Of a stretch of 64,000 nt of DNA, positions 35,278 through 43,369 are shown piece by piece. This DNA is from Nitratiruptor sp. YY09-18 (GTDB taxonomy: Bacteria > Campylobacterota > Campylobacteria > Campylobacterales > Nitratiruptoraceae). Both the position numbers and the translations under genes were made by a program. The stretch is taken from positions 310,001-374,000 of the forward strand of contig NZ_AP023065.1 of the NCBI RefSeq assembly GCF_016593235.1, in the 5' to 3' direction. A model generated the notes under the pieces. That model was not told the DNA's origin. It searched no databases and saw only the letters and a program-made list of their open reading frames with translations. How positions within the stretch are numbered: the stretch's first letter is position 1; the number at the start of each line of letters is the position of its first letter.

Positions 35278-36750
35278 ATGGCAAAAATATCATCTTTGCA
35301 AAAGATACAATATGCAAACATTCTCTCCATTGTATTGTTTTCAATTTCGTTAGGCTATGAAGTATATAAAAATGGTTTCAACGGTATTTTTGTCATCAAT
35401 ATATTCAACTTTATTTGTGCTATTGTGATCTTCTTGAGTGTAATGGATATTCGGAAATCTCTCAATGCAATCTCCTATGTCTTGCAAAAAGCAAAAGGTG
35501 GAGTTTTTAAATATGATGTGAAGATAAATGATACAGGAACTCTCAAGGAGATGTTTGACAACCTCATGGGGTTTATGGAGCAGGTAGAGGGATTTTTGAC
35601 TGATGTCAATATCGTGCTCAAAAGCCTCGAAGAGAAGAACTTCACAAAACTCAACGAAAAAAAATACAAAGGAATTTTTAAAAATATTGCTGAATCAATC
35701 AATGCCTCTGTCGATAATATGATGGTCAAAGAGAAGTTTGTAGAAAGAGAAAAGCTTAACTCAAAAGTGGGACAACTTGGAGGAGGTGTTGCAGGTGGTC
35801 TTGCTATTATTAAGCGAGATCTTATGGAGTCGATCAACAAAGTCAAAGATATTGTAGACAATAGCAACAAAATCTCATCAAATTCCAAAGAAGTCTCCCA
35901 AACTCTCGATGAGATCGTAAGTAAACTCAATAGTCTCATAGACATTGTCAAAGAGTCACATCTTGTGATAGAAAAGCTCAACAGAAAGACTGAAAATGTT
36001 AACAACATCATCAAACTTATCGATGATATAGCAGACCAGACGAATCTTTTGGCACTCAATGCTGCCATAGAGGCTGCGAGAGCGGGTGAGATGGGTAAAG
36101 GTTTTACAGTGGTGGCTGAAGAGGTAAGAAAACTAGCAGAAAAGACACAGCAATCTACTGATGATGTAAGAGAGGTTCTCAAAGAGCTCCAGGTGGAGAG
36201 CGAAAACAGCATAAATAACTCTACAAAAATGGAGCAGATTGCTAATGAATCAGCAGTGGTATTGAGTAAGTTCCGTGCATCTATTGATGCATTTACAGAC
36301 AATGCGCAAAAGACTACCACTCTAGCAAATCTTATCCAAAATATAATCATCATTACCAAATTCAAACTCGACCATATTATCTATAAAAATCGTGTAGTGT
36401 ATAGAAACTTCTTCAGTGGTAAAATAGAGACGCAGTATACAGATGAGAAGCATTGTGATTTTGGCAAATGGTACTATGGAGAGGGTAAGAAACTCTATGG
36501 CATGCTTGAAGCGTATAACCAAATAGAAAAGCCGCACAAGATGATCCATGACTATTCTAAACGTATTATAGAGCTTGTGCAAAGACCAGATTTCCAACAA
36601 TTCATAATGACCCATCAAGATGATATCTATAAAGAGTTTCAACGCCTCGAAGCCACATCCGAAAATCTTTTCAATCTTCTTGATCAACTCCTCGAAGCAT
36701 ATGAGAAAAGCCTCACGAGTACTCCACAAGTCGCCAAAAAAGCTGCCTAA
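35278..36750 (+). CDS. Methyl-accepting chemotaxis protein with C-terminal CZB domain
   Basis: Chemoreceptor signalling to CheA/CheW. Two N-terminal membrane helices (about 15-30 and 38-60) with almost no periplasmic loop, so sensing is likely cytoplasmic or membrane-based. Signalling hairpin tip [19 protein letters not shown] at about 250-275. The C-terminal ~110 residues form a zinc-binding CZB domain ([31 protein letters not shown]; ligands are the H/C/H/H set), a module that senses zinc/hypochlorite in other bacteria. ATG 35278 follows AAGAGG; a 20-codon longer reading from 35218 has no support. Confidence 0.9.
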   Translation: MAKISSLQKIQYANILSIVLFSISLGYEVYKNGFNGIFVINIFNFICAIVIFLSVMDIRKSLNAISYVLQKAKGGVFKYDVKINDTGTLKEMFDNLMGFMEQVEGFLTDVNIVLKSLEEKNFTKLNEKKYKGIFKNIAESINASVDNMMVKEKFVEREKLNSKVGQLGGGVAGGLAIIKRDLMESINKVKDIVDNSNKISSNSKEVSQTLDEIVSKLNSLIDIVKESHLVIEKLNRKTENVNNIIKLIDDIADQTNLLALNAAIEAARAGEMGKGFTVVAEEVRKLAEKTQQSTDDVREVLKELQVESENSINNSTKMEQIANESAVVLSKFRASIDAFTDNAQKTTTLANLIQNIIIITKFKLDHIIYKNRVVYRNFFSGKIETQYTDEKHCDFGKWYYGEGKKLYGMLEAYNQIEKPHKMIHDYSKRIIELVQRPDFQQFIMTHQDDIYKEFQRLEATSENLFNLLDQLLEAYEKSLTSTPQVAKKAA

Positions 36751-36761
36751 ACTCTTTTCGC

Positions 36762-36787
36762 TATAATTCCTTGAATTTAATTCAAGG
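36762..36787 (+). promoter_or_regulatory. -10 box and 19-bp palindrome upstream of lgt
   Basis: TATAAT at 36762-36767 is followed by CCTTGAATT-T-AATTCAAGG (arms 36769-36777 and 36779-36787), a perfect 9-bp inverted repeat that covers the expected transcription start and the AAGG ribosome site of lgt (ATG at 36794). It could be an operator or an mRNA hairpin masking the ribosome site. Confidence 0.55.
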
Positions 36788-36793
36788 TTGGCG

Positions 36794-37612
36794 ATGGAGT
36801 ATTGGCAGCATATCTATGAACATTTTAATCCTGTAGCATTCAATCTTTTTGGTATACCCGTCCACTGGTACGGGATTATGTATCTTCTTGCACTCATTAC
36901 TGCACTACTCTTTGCTGAGTGGCTCGTACGCCATGACAAGCTGCCATTTACAAAAAAAGAGCTCGATACCTATTTCATCTACGCAGAGATTGGAGTAATA
37001 CTTGGAGCAAGATTAGGTTATATTCTTTTTTATGATCCACACACATCATATTATATTACACATCCATGGCAAATATTTAACCCTTTCCTCAATGGTCATT
37101 TTGTAGGAATACGTGGATTTAGCTATCACGGTGCAGTTATTGGCTTTTTGCTTGCTACATATCTCTATGCCAAGAGGTACCACAAAAACTTCTGGCTGCT
37201 CCTTGATATCGTGGCTGTTTCTGTACCTCTTGGATATATTTTTGGGCGTATTGGAAATTTTCTCAATCAAGAGCTTGTCGGAAGAGCTACCGATGTGCCA
37301 TGGGGTATTTATGTGGGAGGAGTTTTGCGCCATCCTTCACAACTCTATGAAGCATTTTTGGAGGGTTTAGTAATTTTTGCTATCCTTTTTTGGTATCGTA
37401 AGAGAAAGAGGTTTGATGGGGAGCTTATAATCCTCTATGGATTTTTATATGGACTTTTTCGCTTTCTAGCTGAATTTTTCAGAGCTCCAGATATTCAACT
37501 GGGATTTATCTGCTGCGGTTGGATGACGATGGGGCAGCTACTTTCACTTGTAATGATGGGAGCAAGCACAATCTTATGGATATATCTATCAAAAAGGAGG
37601 GTGTATGAGTGA
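36794..37612 (+). CDS. lgt: Prolipoprotein diacylglyceryl transferase
   Basis: Transfers diacylglycerol to the lipobox cysteine of prolipoproteins in the inner membrane. Multi-pass, 272 residues, with the family signature [32 protein letters not shown] (HGG-like) and [19 protein letters not shown] 36794 is preferred over the TTG at 36788 because of AAGG spacing. Overlaps a tiny downstream gene by 8 nt. Confidence 0.95.
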   Translation: MEYWQHIYEHFNPVAFNLFGIPVHWYGIMYLLALITALLFAEWLVRHDKLPFTKKELDTYFIYAEIGVILGARLGYILFYDPHTSYYITHPWQIFNPFLNGHFVGIRGFSYHGAVIGFLLATYLYAKRYHKNFWLLLDIVAVSVPLGYIFGRIGNFLNQELVGRATDVPWGIYVGGVLRHPSQLYEAFLEGLVIFAILFWYRKRKRFDGELIILYGFLYGLFRFLAEFFRAPDIQLGFICCGWMTMGQLLSLVMMGASTILWIYLSKRRVYE

Positions 37613-37730
37613 TACGCATATGATAGGGCTCTATGCAACATTTGTATTTATGATAATATTGGCTGTATTTCCCTATTTTGTGATCAAGTATGTCAAAAAG
37701 AGAGGACGTGATCGCATAACAAAGGAGTAG
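37605..37730 (+). CDS. Tiny single-pass membrane protein (41 residues)
   Basis: AAAAAGGAGG precedes an ATG at 37605 that overlaps the lgt stop by 8 nt. The product has a membrane helix ([20 protein letters not shown]) and a positively charged tail ([14 protein letters not shown]), giving a C-in topology. A strong ribosome site, coupling to lgt and plausible protein composition support a real gene; function unknown. Its stop touches the convergent permease stop at 37731. Confidence 0.65.
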   Translation: MSDTHMIGLYATFVFMIILAVFPYFVIKYVKKRGRDRITKE

Positions 37731-37739
37731 CTACTCCTT
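37722..37739. repeat. 18-bp perfect palindrome containing two convergent stop codons
   Basis: AAGGAGTAGCTACTCCTT spans the junction where the tiny gene and the convergent permease gene end back to back, both finishing with codons for Lys-Glu-stop. No T-run, so not a standard terminator. Confidence 0.6.
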
Positions 37740-38774
37740 GAATTGTGCCAGTTTTGGATAGAGGTTGAGGAGACTAATTGTCAGAGCTACTACAGCAGGG
37801 CCTATGATCATACCCCAAAAGCCGTAGCTAGAGAGTCCTGCGACAATTGAGAAAAATATGAGGAGTTCATTGATCTTCACATGGGACTCCTCAATCATCA
37901 CATCATCGATATATTTGATAATAATTGGTTTGATAAAAGTATCTGCAATAATAGAGATGACAATAATAGAGTAGAGTGCGATGACTATCGCTCCTGATGT
38001 ATCATCATGAAAGTAGCGATCGATTGAGAGAGGCAGCCACATAATAATTCCACCAATGACAGGAATAAGTGAAGCAAACCCGTAGAGTATACCAAATACA
38101 AGTCCATTATAGCCATAAATTTGCGCAATGATACCAAACAAAAATCCTTCAAAGATTGCAGTAGCAATAATAGAGTTAAACACTACACCTAGCACACCTG
38201 CAAGATTTTCAAAGATTGTTTTGCTATCTTCTTTTTTGAGAGGAATTATTTTTTGGAAGTAAAGAAGCAGATCTTTGCCATAAAAGTTGGCAAAGAAGTA
38301 GAAAATAAGGATCAATACTGTATCTTTGAGAAAGATTGCACTCTTTTTTCCTAAAAATGTAGCAGTTTGTACAATTGAGTTGATGATGGAGTTTGCGTCT
38401 ATTTTAGCAGTGAAGCTCTGCATATCCACCCCACCAAAAAATGTTTTATGCTCAGCCAAAAATTCTGCAAGCCACTGCTTGAGGTGCTCAAAAGACTCCA
38501 CCATCAAAGAGAAATCTATCTTTGTCACAAACGTTGCAGCGTTTGTGATGATATAGATAATAGGTGCAAAGAAGATAATGGCCAAGAGGAGGGTGCTAAG
38601 GAGGGAGGGAATGAAACGAGAACTGAATTTATGGGCAAAAAAGAGGTGGATTTTAAATGTTGCAAGAGCCAAAAGGATCGCTATAGTAATAGGAGAAATG
38701 TAGGGATAGAAGACTTGATAGAGAAAATATCCTACAACTAAGAGCAAAAGGCCTAAAAAGTGTATCGGTTTCAT
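37731..38774 (-). CDS. AI-2E/PerM family (UPF0118) permease
   Basis: 347 residues with about eight membrane helices and the family C-terminal region (IGGIIMWLPLSI, FIKPIIIKYIDD, FWGMIIGPAVVAL). Family members have been linked to autoinducer or ion export, none certain here. Sits 7 nt after ruvB on the same strand, probably the last gene of panB-ruvB-permease. Confidence 0.85.
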   Translation of the reverse strand: MKPIHFLGLLLLVVGYFLYQVFYPYISPITIAILLALATFKIHLFFAHKFSSRFIPSLLSTLLLAIIFFAPIIYIITNAATFVTKIDFSLMVESFEHLKQWLAEFLAEHKTFFGGVDMQSFTAKIDANSIINSIVQTATFLGKKSAIFLKDTVLILIFYFFANFYGKDLLLYFQKIIPLKKEDSKTIFENLAGVLGVVFNSIIATAIFEGFLFGIIAQIYGYNGLVFGILYGFASLIPVIGGIIMWLPLSIDRYFHDDTSGAIVIALYSIIVISIIADTFIKPIIIKYIDDVMIEESHVKINELLIFFSIVAGLSSYGFWGMIIGPAVVALTISLLNLYPKLAQFKE

Positions 38775-38781
38775 AATGCTC

Positions 38782-39789
38782 CTACAGTAGACTCTTCTGG
38801 ATTTTTGGTGTGAGTTTTAAAAGTTCATATGTCTTTGGCGTGGCTACCCTTCCTCTGGCTGTGCGCTCAATATAGCCATTTGCAAGCAAAAAGGGCTCTA
38901 TTACATCTTCAATAGTCCCCTCATCTTCACTTAAGGCTGCTGCAATGGTTCCGAGTCCTAGTGGACGCCCTTTTGCTTCGGCTAAGAGTCGTAGCAGTTT
39001 TAAGTCCAGCTCATCAAACCCCTGCTCATCTACTCCGAGGGCTTCAAGAGCTTCAAGGGCTTTTGCATGAGAGATCGTATCTTCATTTGCCACATCGCTA
39101 AAATCTCTCACTCTTTTCAAAAGACGCAAAGCAATACGTGGTGTTCCACGACTTCTCCTAGCAATCTCCAAGGCTGCACTCTTTTCGATTCCCTTACCAA
39201 GTTTTGCTGCAGCATTGGTAATAATGGCACCAAGTTCATTTGGTGTATAAAATTCAAGCCTAAAATGCATGCCAAATCTATCACGCAGAGGACTCGAGAG
39301 CATTCCGGCTCTGGTAGTTGCACCTATGAGAGTGAAGCGTGGCAGATCTATCTGGATAGTTTGTGCAGCTGGTCCACTTCCTATGATAATATCGAGTCGG
39401 AAATCTTCCATAGCAGGATAGAGAATCTCCTCGATTGCAGGGGAGAGACGGTGGATCTCATCAATAAAGAGGATATCTCCCTCTTCGAGATTTGTCAAAA
39501 TAGCCGCTAAATCTCCACTCTTTTCTATCATAGGAGCAGCAGTGACTTTGATGCTGGCTTGCATCTGGTGAGCGATGATATTTGCTAATGTTGTTTTACC
39601 AAGTCCCGGAGGTCCAAAGAAGAGGATATGATCGAGGCTCTCACCTCTTTTCTTAGCAGCTTCTATGAAGGTTTTGAGAAGTTTTTTGACCTTCTCTTGG
39701 CCAATATACTCATCCCAGCTACTTGGACGCAATGAGCTTTCGAAACAGCTCTCTTCACTAAATTTTTCAACTTCTACAATGCGTTCCAT
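38782..39789 (-). CDS. ruvB: Holliday junction branch migration ATPase RuvB
   Basis: Hexameric AAA+ motor of RuvABC. Walker [10 protein letters not shown], Walker [11 protein letters not shown], sensor 1 [18 protein letters not shown], and C-terminal winged helix ([12 protein letters not shown]). 335 residues. Start overlaps the panB stop by one nt (TGATG). Confidence 0.97.
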   Translation of the reverse strand: MERIVEVEKFSEESCFESSLRPSSWDEYIGQEKVKKLLKTFIEAAKKRGESLDHILFFGPPGLGKTTLANIIAHQMQASIKVTAAPMIEKSGDLAAILTNLEEGDILFIDEIHRLSPAIEEILYPAMEDFRLDIIIGSGPAAQTIQIDLPRFTLIGATTRAGMLSSPLRDRFGMHFRLEFYTPNELGAIITNAAAKLGKGIEKSAALEIARRSRGTPRIALRLLKRVRDFSDVANEDTISHAKALEALEALGVDEQGFDELDLKLLRLLAEAKGRPLGLGTIAAALSEDEGTIEDVIEPFLLANGYIERTARGRVATPKTYELLKLTPKIQKSLL

Positions 39790-40568
39790 CAGTAGCTATA
39801 ATCCTTTGTCGGAAATTTTCCTTCTTTTACCTCTTTGGCGTATTGACTCACTGCCTTTTTGACAAGTGTTGCTCCATCAAGATACTTTTTGACAAATTTT
39901 GGCTTGAAATCTTCGAAAAAACCCAACATATCACTCCACACAAGCACCTGTCCATCCACATCCACGCCAGCTCCTATGCCTATGACAGGAATATCGACAC
40001 TTTTTGCCACCTCTTTGGCTATATGAGCCTCTGTACCTTCCAAGACTATTGCGAATACTCCAGCCTTTTCCAAAGCCTTTGCATCTTGGAGGAGTTTCTT
40101 GGCATCTCTGACGACTTTGTAGCCTCCCTCGCTTCTAACAGATTGTGGCTGCAAGCCGATATGACCCATTACTGCTATACCATTTTCTACAAGATGTTCT
40201 ATGATAGAGGCTTTCTCAGTACCACCTTCAAGCTTAATAGCATCTGCTGTAGTCTCTTTGTAGACACGTATTGCGTTTTTAAGAGCACTCTTTTTATTTG
40301 TATAGCTGCCATAAGGCATATCAAAGACTATAAAACTCTCAGGTGCACCTGCGCAGACAGCTTGTGTATGATAGATCATCTGCTCCATAGTAGCACTGAG
40401 AGTATCGGGGCTGCCAGCAAAAATCATATTGAGACTATCACCTACCAAAATCATATCTACATAGGGTGCAAAGAGTTTGGCAAAGAGAGCATCATAGGCA
40501 GTGACCATCACGAGTTTCTCTTTATTTTTTGCTGCCTTGATGGTGGTGATAGTGTGCTTTTTGGCCAT
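39789..40568 (-). CDS. panB: 3-methyl-2-oxobutanoate hydroxymethyltransferase
   Basis: First step of pantothenate synthesis. Motifs [38 protein letters not shown] and the [19 protein letters not shown]-terminal signature. 259 residues from the ATG at 40568, which has AAAGGGGGAG upstream; the longer ATG at 40595 does not. Divergent from trpA. Confidence 0.96.
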   Translation of the reverse strand: MAKKHTITTIKAAKNKEKLVMVTAYDALFAKLFAPYVDMILVGDSLNMIFAGSPDTLSATMEQMIYHTQAVCAGAPESFIVFDMPYGSYTNKKSALKNAIRVYKETTADAIKLEGGTEKASIIEHLVENGIAVMGHIGLQPQSVRSEGGYKVVRDAKKLLQDAKALEKAGVFAIVLEGTEAHIAKEVAKSVDIPVIGIGAGVDVDGQVLVWSDMLGFFEDFKPKFVKKYLDGATLVKKAVSQYAKEVKEGKFPTKDYSY

Positions 40569-40611
40569 TTCTCCCCCTTTAGAAACTAAATTCATTTTAT
40601 CAAAAAAAGTG

Positions 40612-40617
40612 TATAAT
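40612..40617 (+). promoter_or_regulatory. -10 box for trpA
   Basis: TATAAT in the gap between divergent panB and trpA, 27 nt before the trpA GTG, with AAAGGA between as ribosome site. Confidence 0.5.
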
Positions 40618-40643
40618 TACAATCAAAAAGGCAAAGGATAGTA

Positions 40644-41384
40644 GTGAAAAAACTCGTTGGCTACATTACTAGTGCATACCCAGACAAAGAGTTTACAATC
40701 GATCTCATTTTGGCTATGAAAGAGAAGGGATTAGATAGTGTTGAATTGGGAATTCCTTTTAGCGATCCGGTAGCAGATGGTCCCGTGATTGAGGAAGCGA
40801 ATGTAAAAGCACTACAAAATGGGTTTAAGTTTGCTGATGTATTAGATATTACTAAGGCTGTAGCCAACGAAATTGATACGCTATGGATGGGCTACTTCAA
40901 TCCTTTTTATCATAGAGGTGTAGAAAGAAGTATCAAAGAGGCCAAAGAGCTTGGTGTGAGTGGATTTATCATTCCAGATTTACCTTACGAAGAAGCGCTC
41001 GCTTATAGGCCACTCTTTGATGAGCATGAGTTAGCTCTCATCGATTTTGTTGCACCTACTGATACAAAAGAGCGAGTCGATCTTATCTGTGAAAATGCAA
41101 AGAAGTTTATCTATCTTGTAGCCTATGCCGGAATTACAGGTGCACAAAAAAGAGAAGATCTTAGCCAAATTATCGTTTGGATTCGCCAGAGTACAGATAC
41201 GCCGGTGTATCTAGGATTTGGTGTCAATGAGAAGACAGCCAAAGAGAAGGCCAAAGATGTAGATGGAGTTATAGTGGGAAGTGCATTTGTGAAAATTTTG
41301 CTGGATGATGGCTTGACAAATAGCCAAAAAATTGCTAAAATTGCCGAGCTTTCAGGAAAGATTAAGGAATTAATCAACTCCTAG
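40644..41384 (+). CDS. trpA: Tryptophan synthase alpha chain
   Basis: Cleaves indole-3-glycerol phosphate to indole. Catalytic E34 and D45 in SVELGIPFSDPVADGP, YAGITGAQK loop, and GFGVNEKTAKE and GVIVGSAFVK phosphate-binding motifs. 246 residues, GTG start. The beta chain gene is not in the window, so the trp genes are scattered. Confidence 0.96.
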   Translation: MKKLVGYITSAYPDKEFTIDLILAMKEKGLDSVELGIPFSDPVADGPVIEEANVKALQNGFKFADVLDITKAVANEIDTLWMGYFNPFYHRGVERSIKEAKELGVSGFIIPDLPYEEALAYRPLFDEHELALIDFVAPTDTKERVDLICENAKKFIYLVAYAGITGAQKREDLSQIIVWIRQSTDTPVYLGFGVNEKTAKEKAKDVDGVIVGSAFVKILLDDGLTNSQKIAKIAELSGKIKELINS

Positions 41385-41402
41385 CTGGTTGCCCCAAAAT
41401 AT

Positions 41403-41775
41403 GGGGGTGACATGGCTTCGACGGGAGCAGTCGGTCATAGGCTGCGTGCCGGCTTGAGGAACGCCGTAAAAACTCCTCAAAAAAATAGACGCAAACAATA
41501 CAGATTACAGACCGGCTTACGCAGTAGCAGCGTAAGTTAAGAACTTACGGTCCCTCGCACCTATCCCTGCCCTCTGGGATAGGATTTTGCGGGGTCATCC
41601 TCTAGAGGGCTAGGATATCTGGTTGCCTAGCCAGATATCGACACCTTGAGGCTGGACTACTGTAGGTTTCGGGCGCTGAGCCTACAGTAGTCGAGATCAA
41701 TCAGCGCTACTACGCACGTAGAGGCCTATGGTCGGTTGTTTCCGGACTCGGGTTCGATTCCCGACACCTCCACCA
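41403..41775 (+). ncRNA. ssrA: Transfer-messenger RNA (tmRNA), one-piece
   Basis: Rescues stalled ribosomes by tagging the nascent chain. 5' GGGGGTG pairs with CACCTCC at the 3' end, followed by discriminator A and encoded CCA (41773-41775). A tRNA-like T-arm (TCGGG-TTCGATT-CCCGA) is present. The tag frame starts with the resume codon GCA at 41491 and ends at TAA 41533-41535, giving ANNTDYRPAYAVAA. Hairpins that fit the pseudoknots lie after the tag frame. Promoter not clear; it sits 18 nt after trpA. Confidence 0.97.
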
Positions 41776-41858
41776 AAAATTAATCTTCAATACGCTACAA
41801 TATCTGACAAAAATCAATCTTTCTATAATAACTTTACTACTACTACTGGAGAATCTAT

Positions 41859-42503
41859 TTGGAAAAAAAAGTGGTCTTGGCCTTAGGCGATTGCAATATG
41901 CGAGGGGCAAATAGTTTCAAAGGTCAAACTTATATTGATTTGATAGCCCAGGAATTGCAAGCCGAAGCGATTAATTGTGGAATCACCATGAGTACTACTA
42001 GAGAAGGATTGATCCTTTTTAATAAGTATAAATCTATTAAACCAGATTTTGTCATCATAGCTTATGGTCTTGTAGATAGCTGGAAGACATTTAAGTATGC
42101 ACCATATGTTCTTTATTATCCGGATAATATATTGAGAAAAATCGCGAGAAAATTTGTGAAAAAATATAAAAAGATTGCGCGCAAACTTGGACTCAATGAA
42201 ATTTTAGGGCAAAAGTATGTCGTCCCTCCCAAAGAATATAAAAAGAATTTACAAAAAATTATAGAACAAGCAAAAGAGGTGATTCTCATCGAAACTCCGC
42301 CTCATCTTTCGCAGCTATTTAGAAACAGAGATATACAGCTTTATAACACAATATTAGATGAGCTATCGCAAGAAAATGATAACTGTAAAGTGGTCAAAAT
42401 CTATGATGATTTTGAAAAAAATAAGGCGTTCTATCTTGACAATACCCATTTCAACCAAGATGGGTATAACTATATAGCAAAAAAAATTTTGGAAGTTTTA
42501 TGA
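41859..42503 (+). CDS. SGNH-like hydrolase with Cys in place of the usual Ser
   Basis: 214-residue cytoplasmic-type protein with SGNH landmarks: block I LALGDCN, block III IIAYGLVDSW, and DNTHFNQDGY with the Asp/His dyad near the C terminus. The expected nucleophile Ser of GDS is Cys, and the GxND Asn is changed, so it may not be a standard esterase. The start is TTG 41859 with GGAG upstream. It overlaps a glycosyltransferase gene by 4 nt, hinting at surface-polysaccharide work. Confidence 0.7.
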   Translation: MEKKVVLALGDCNMRGANSFKGQTYIDLIAQELQAEAINCGITMSTTREGLILFNKYKSIKPDFVIIAYGLVDSWKTFKYAPYVLYYPDNILRKIARKFVKKYKKIARKLGLNEILGQKYVVPPKEYKKNLQKIIEQAKEVILIETPPHLSQLFRNRDIQLYNTILDELSQENDNCKVVKIYDDFEKNKAFYLDNTHFNQDGYNYIAKKILEVL

Positions 42504-43369
42504 AGTTTGGAATCTATCGCTTTAGCGCATTGGGGGATATTGCTGCTTCTATTCCGGTATTCAAAGCTTTCGAACAAAAACCTACAATACTCACTTCACC
42601 AATGGGATATGAACTCTTAAAAGATGAGTTTGAGGATATTATTATTCTCAAAAGTAAAAATATCATAGATGTTTTGCAGTTTATCTATAGGCTTAAAAAG
42701 GAGCATTTAGGGCTTTTTATAGATCTACAAAACAACGATAGAAGCCGTTTTATTCGCTCATTTTTCAAAAACATCGACAATAAAGGTGTAGATTTTGATC
42801 AAAGTGTTACTTATATCTTTTACGATATTGCAAAAAAGAGTAGATTGGTTGGTGAACTTGATGTAAATTTTACAAAAAAAGAGCGAAGCTATATTGTGCT
42901 CAATGTAGGCTCAAGTCCCAAATGGATATCAAAGCGCTTGCCTTTTCACAAGTGGCATGAATTTAGTGAAATTTTGTATGAAAGATTTGGTCTGGAATTT
43001 GTTCTCACAGGTGATAAAAACGAGCAAGAGTATGTAGAAGAACTTTCTCGGCACATTGTAGGCAAAAAAGAGGTAGTAGCTGGAAAGACCAATCTCCAAG
43101 AGCTAAAAAATATTCTTAAAAATGCCTATCTTACTGTCTCAACGGATTCGGCCCCAATGCATATCTCAGCAGTCTATAAAACTCCAACCATTGGTCTTTT
43201 TGGTGCGACAAATTGGATACGCTCAGCTCCTTTTGGTCCTTGGAGTGTAGCACTTTATGACAAAAAGCAATTTAGCAAGCCTCCCAAAGTCAACAGAGTT
43301 GCAGTGGGAGACTACTATGAAAATATAGATATCAGTGACGGTCTCAAGCAGTTAGAGCAGTTTTTATAA
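42500..43369 (+). CDS. Glycosyltransferase family 9 (heptosyltransferase-like)
   Basis: Transfers a sugar, typically heptose, in lipopolysaccharide synthesis. 289 residues with FSALGDIAASIPVFKAF at the N terminus, VGSSPKWISKRLPFHKW, and the nucleotide-sugar motif STDSAPMHISAVYKTPTIGLFG. Slightly short for WaaC/WaaF. Follows the SGNH gene (4-nt overlap). Convergent with the HerA-like gene; 6-nt tail overlap. Confidence 0.85.
   Translation: MKFGIYRFSALGDIAASIPVFKAFEQKPTILTSPMGYELLKDEFEDIIILKSKNIIDVLQFIYRLKKEHLGLFIDLQNNDRSRFIRSFFKNIDNKGVDFDQSVTYIFYDIAKKSRLVGELDVNFTKKERSYIVLNVGSSPKWISKRLPFHKWHEFSEILYERFGLEFVLTGDKNEQEYVEELSRHIVGKKEVVAGKTNLQELKNILKNAYLTVSTDSAPMHISAVYKTPTIGLFGATNWIRSAPFGPWSVALYDKKQFSKPPKVNRVAVGDYYENIDISDGLKQLEQFL

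Noticed and set aside
35475-36365. 296-codon minus-strand frame inside the chemoreceptor gene
   Set aside because: Antisense of a coiled-coil coding stretch; Ser/Leu-rich shadow without ribosome site.
37722-37739. Rho-independent terminator between the tiny gene and the permease gene
   Set aside because: The palindrome has no loop and no T-run, and is explained by two back-to-back Lys-Glu-stop endings.
39843-40589. 248-codon plus-strand frame opposite panB
   Set aside because: panB motifs are complete on the minus strand; this frame has no family features.
41859-43369. tRNA or other RNA genes after tmRNA
   Set aside because: The interval is filled by two coupled protein genes; no cloverleaf seen. 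The tRNA-like part before 41775 belongs to the tmRNA itself.
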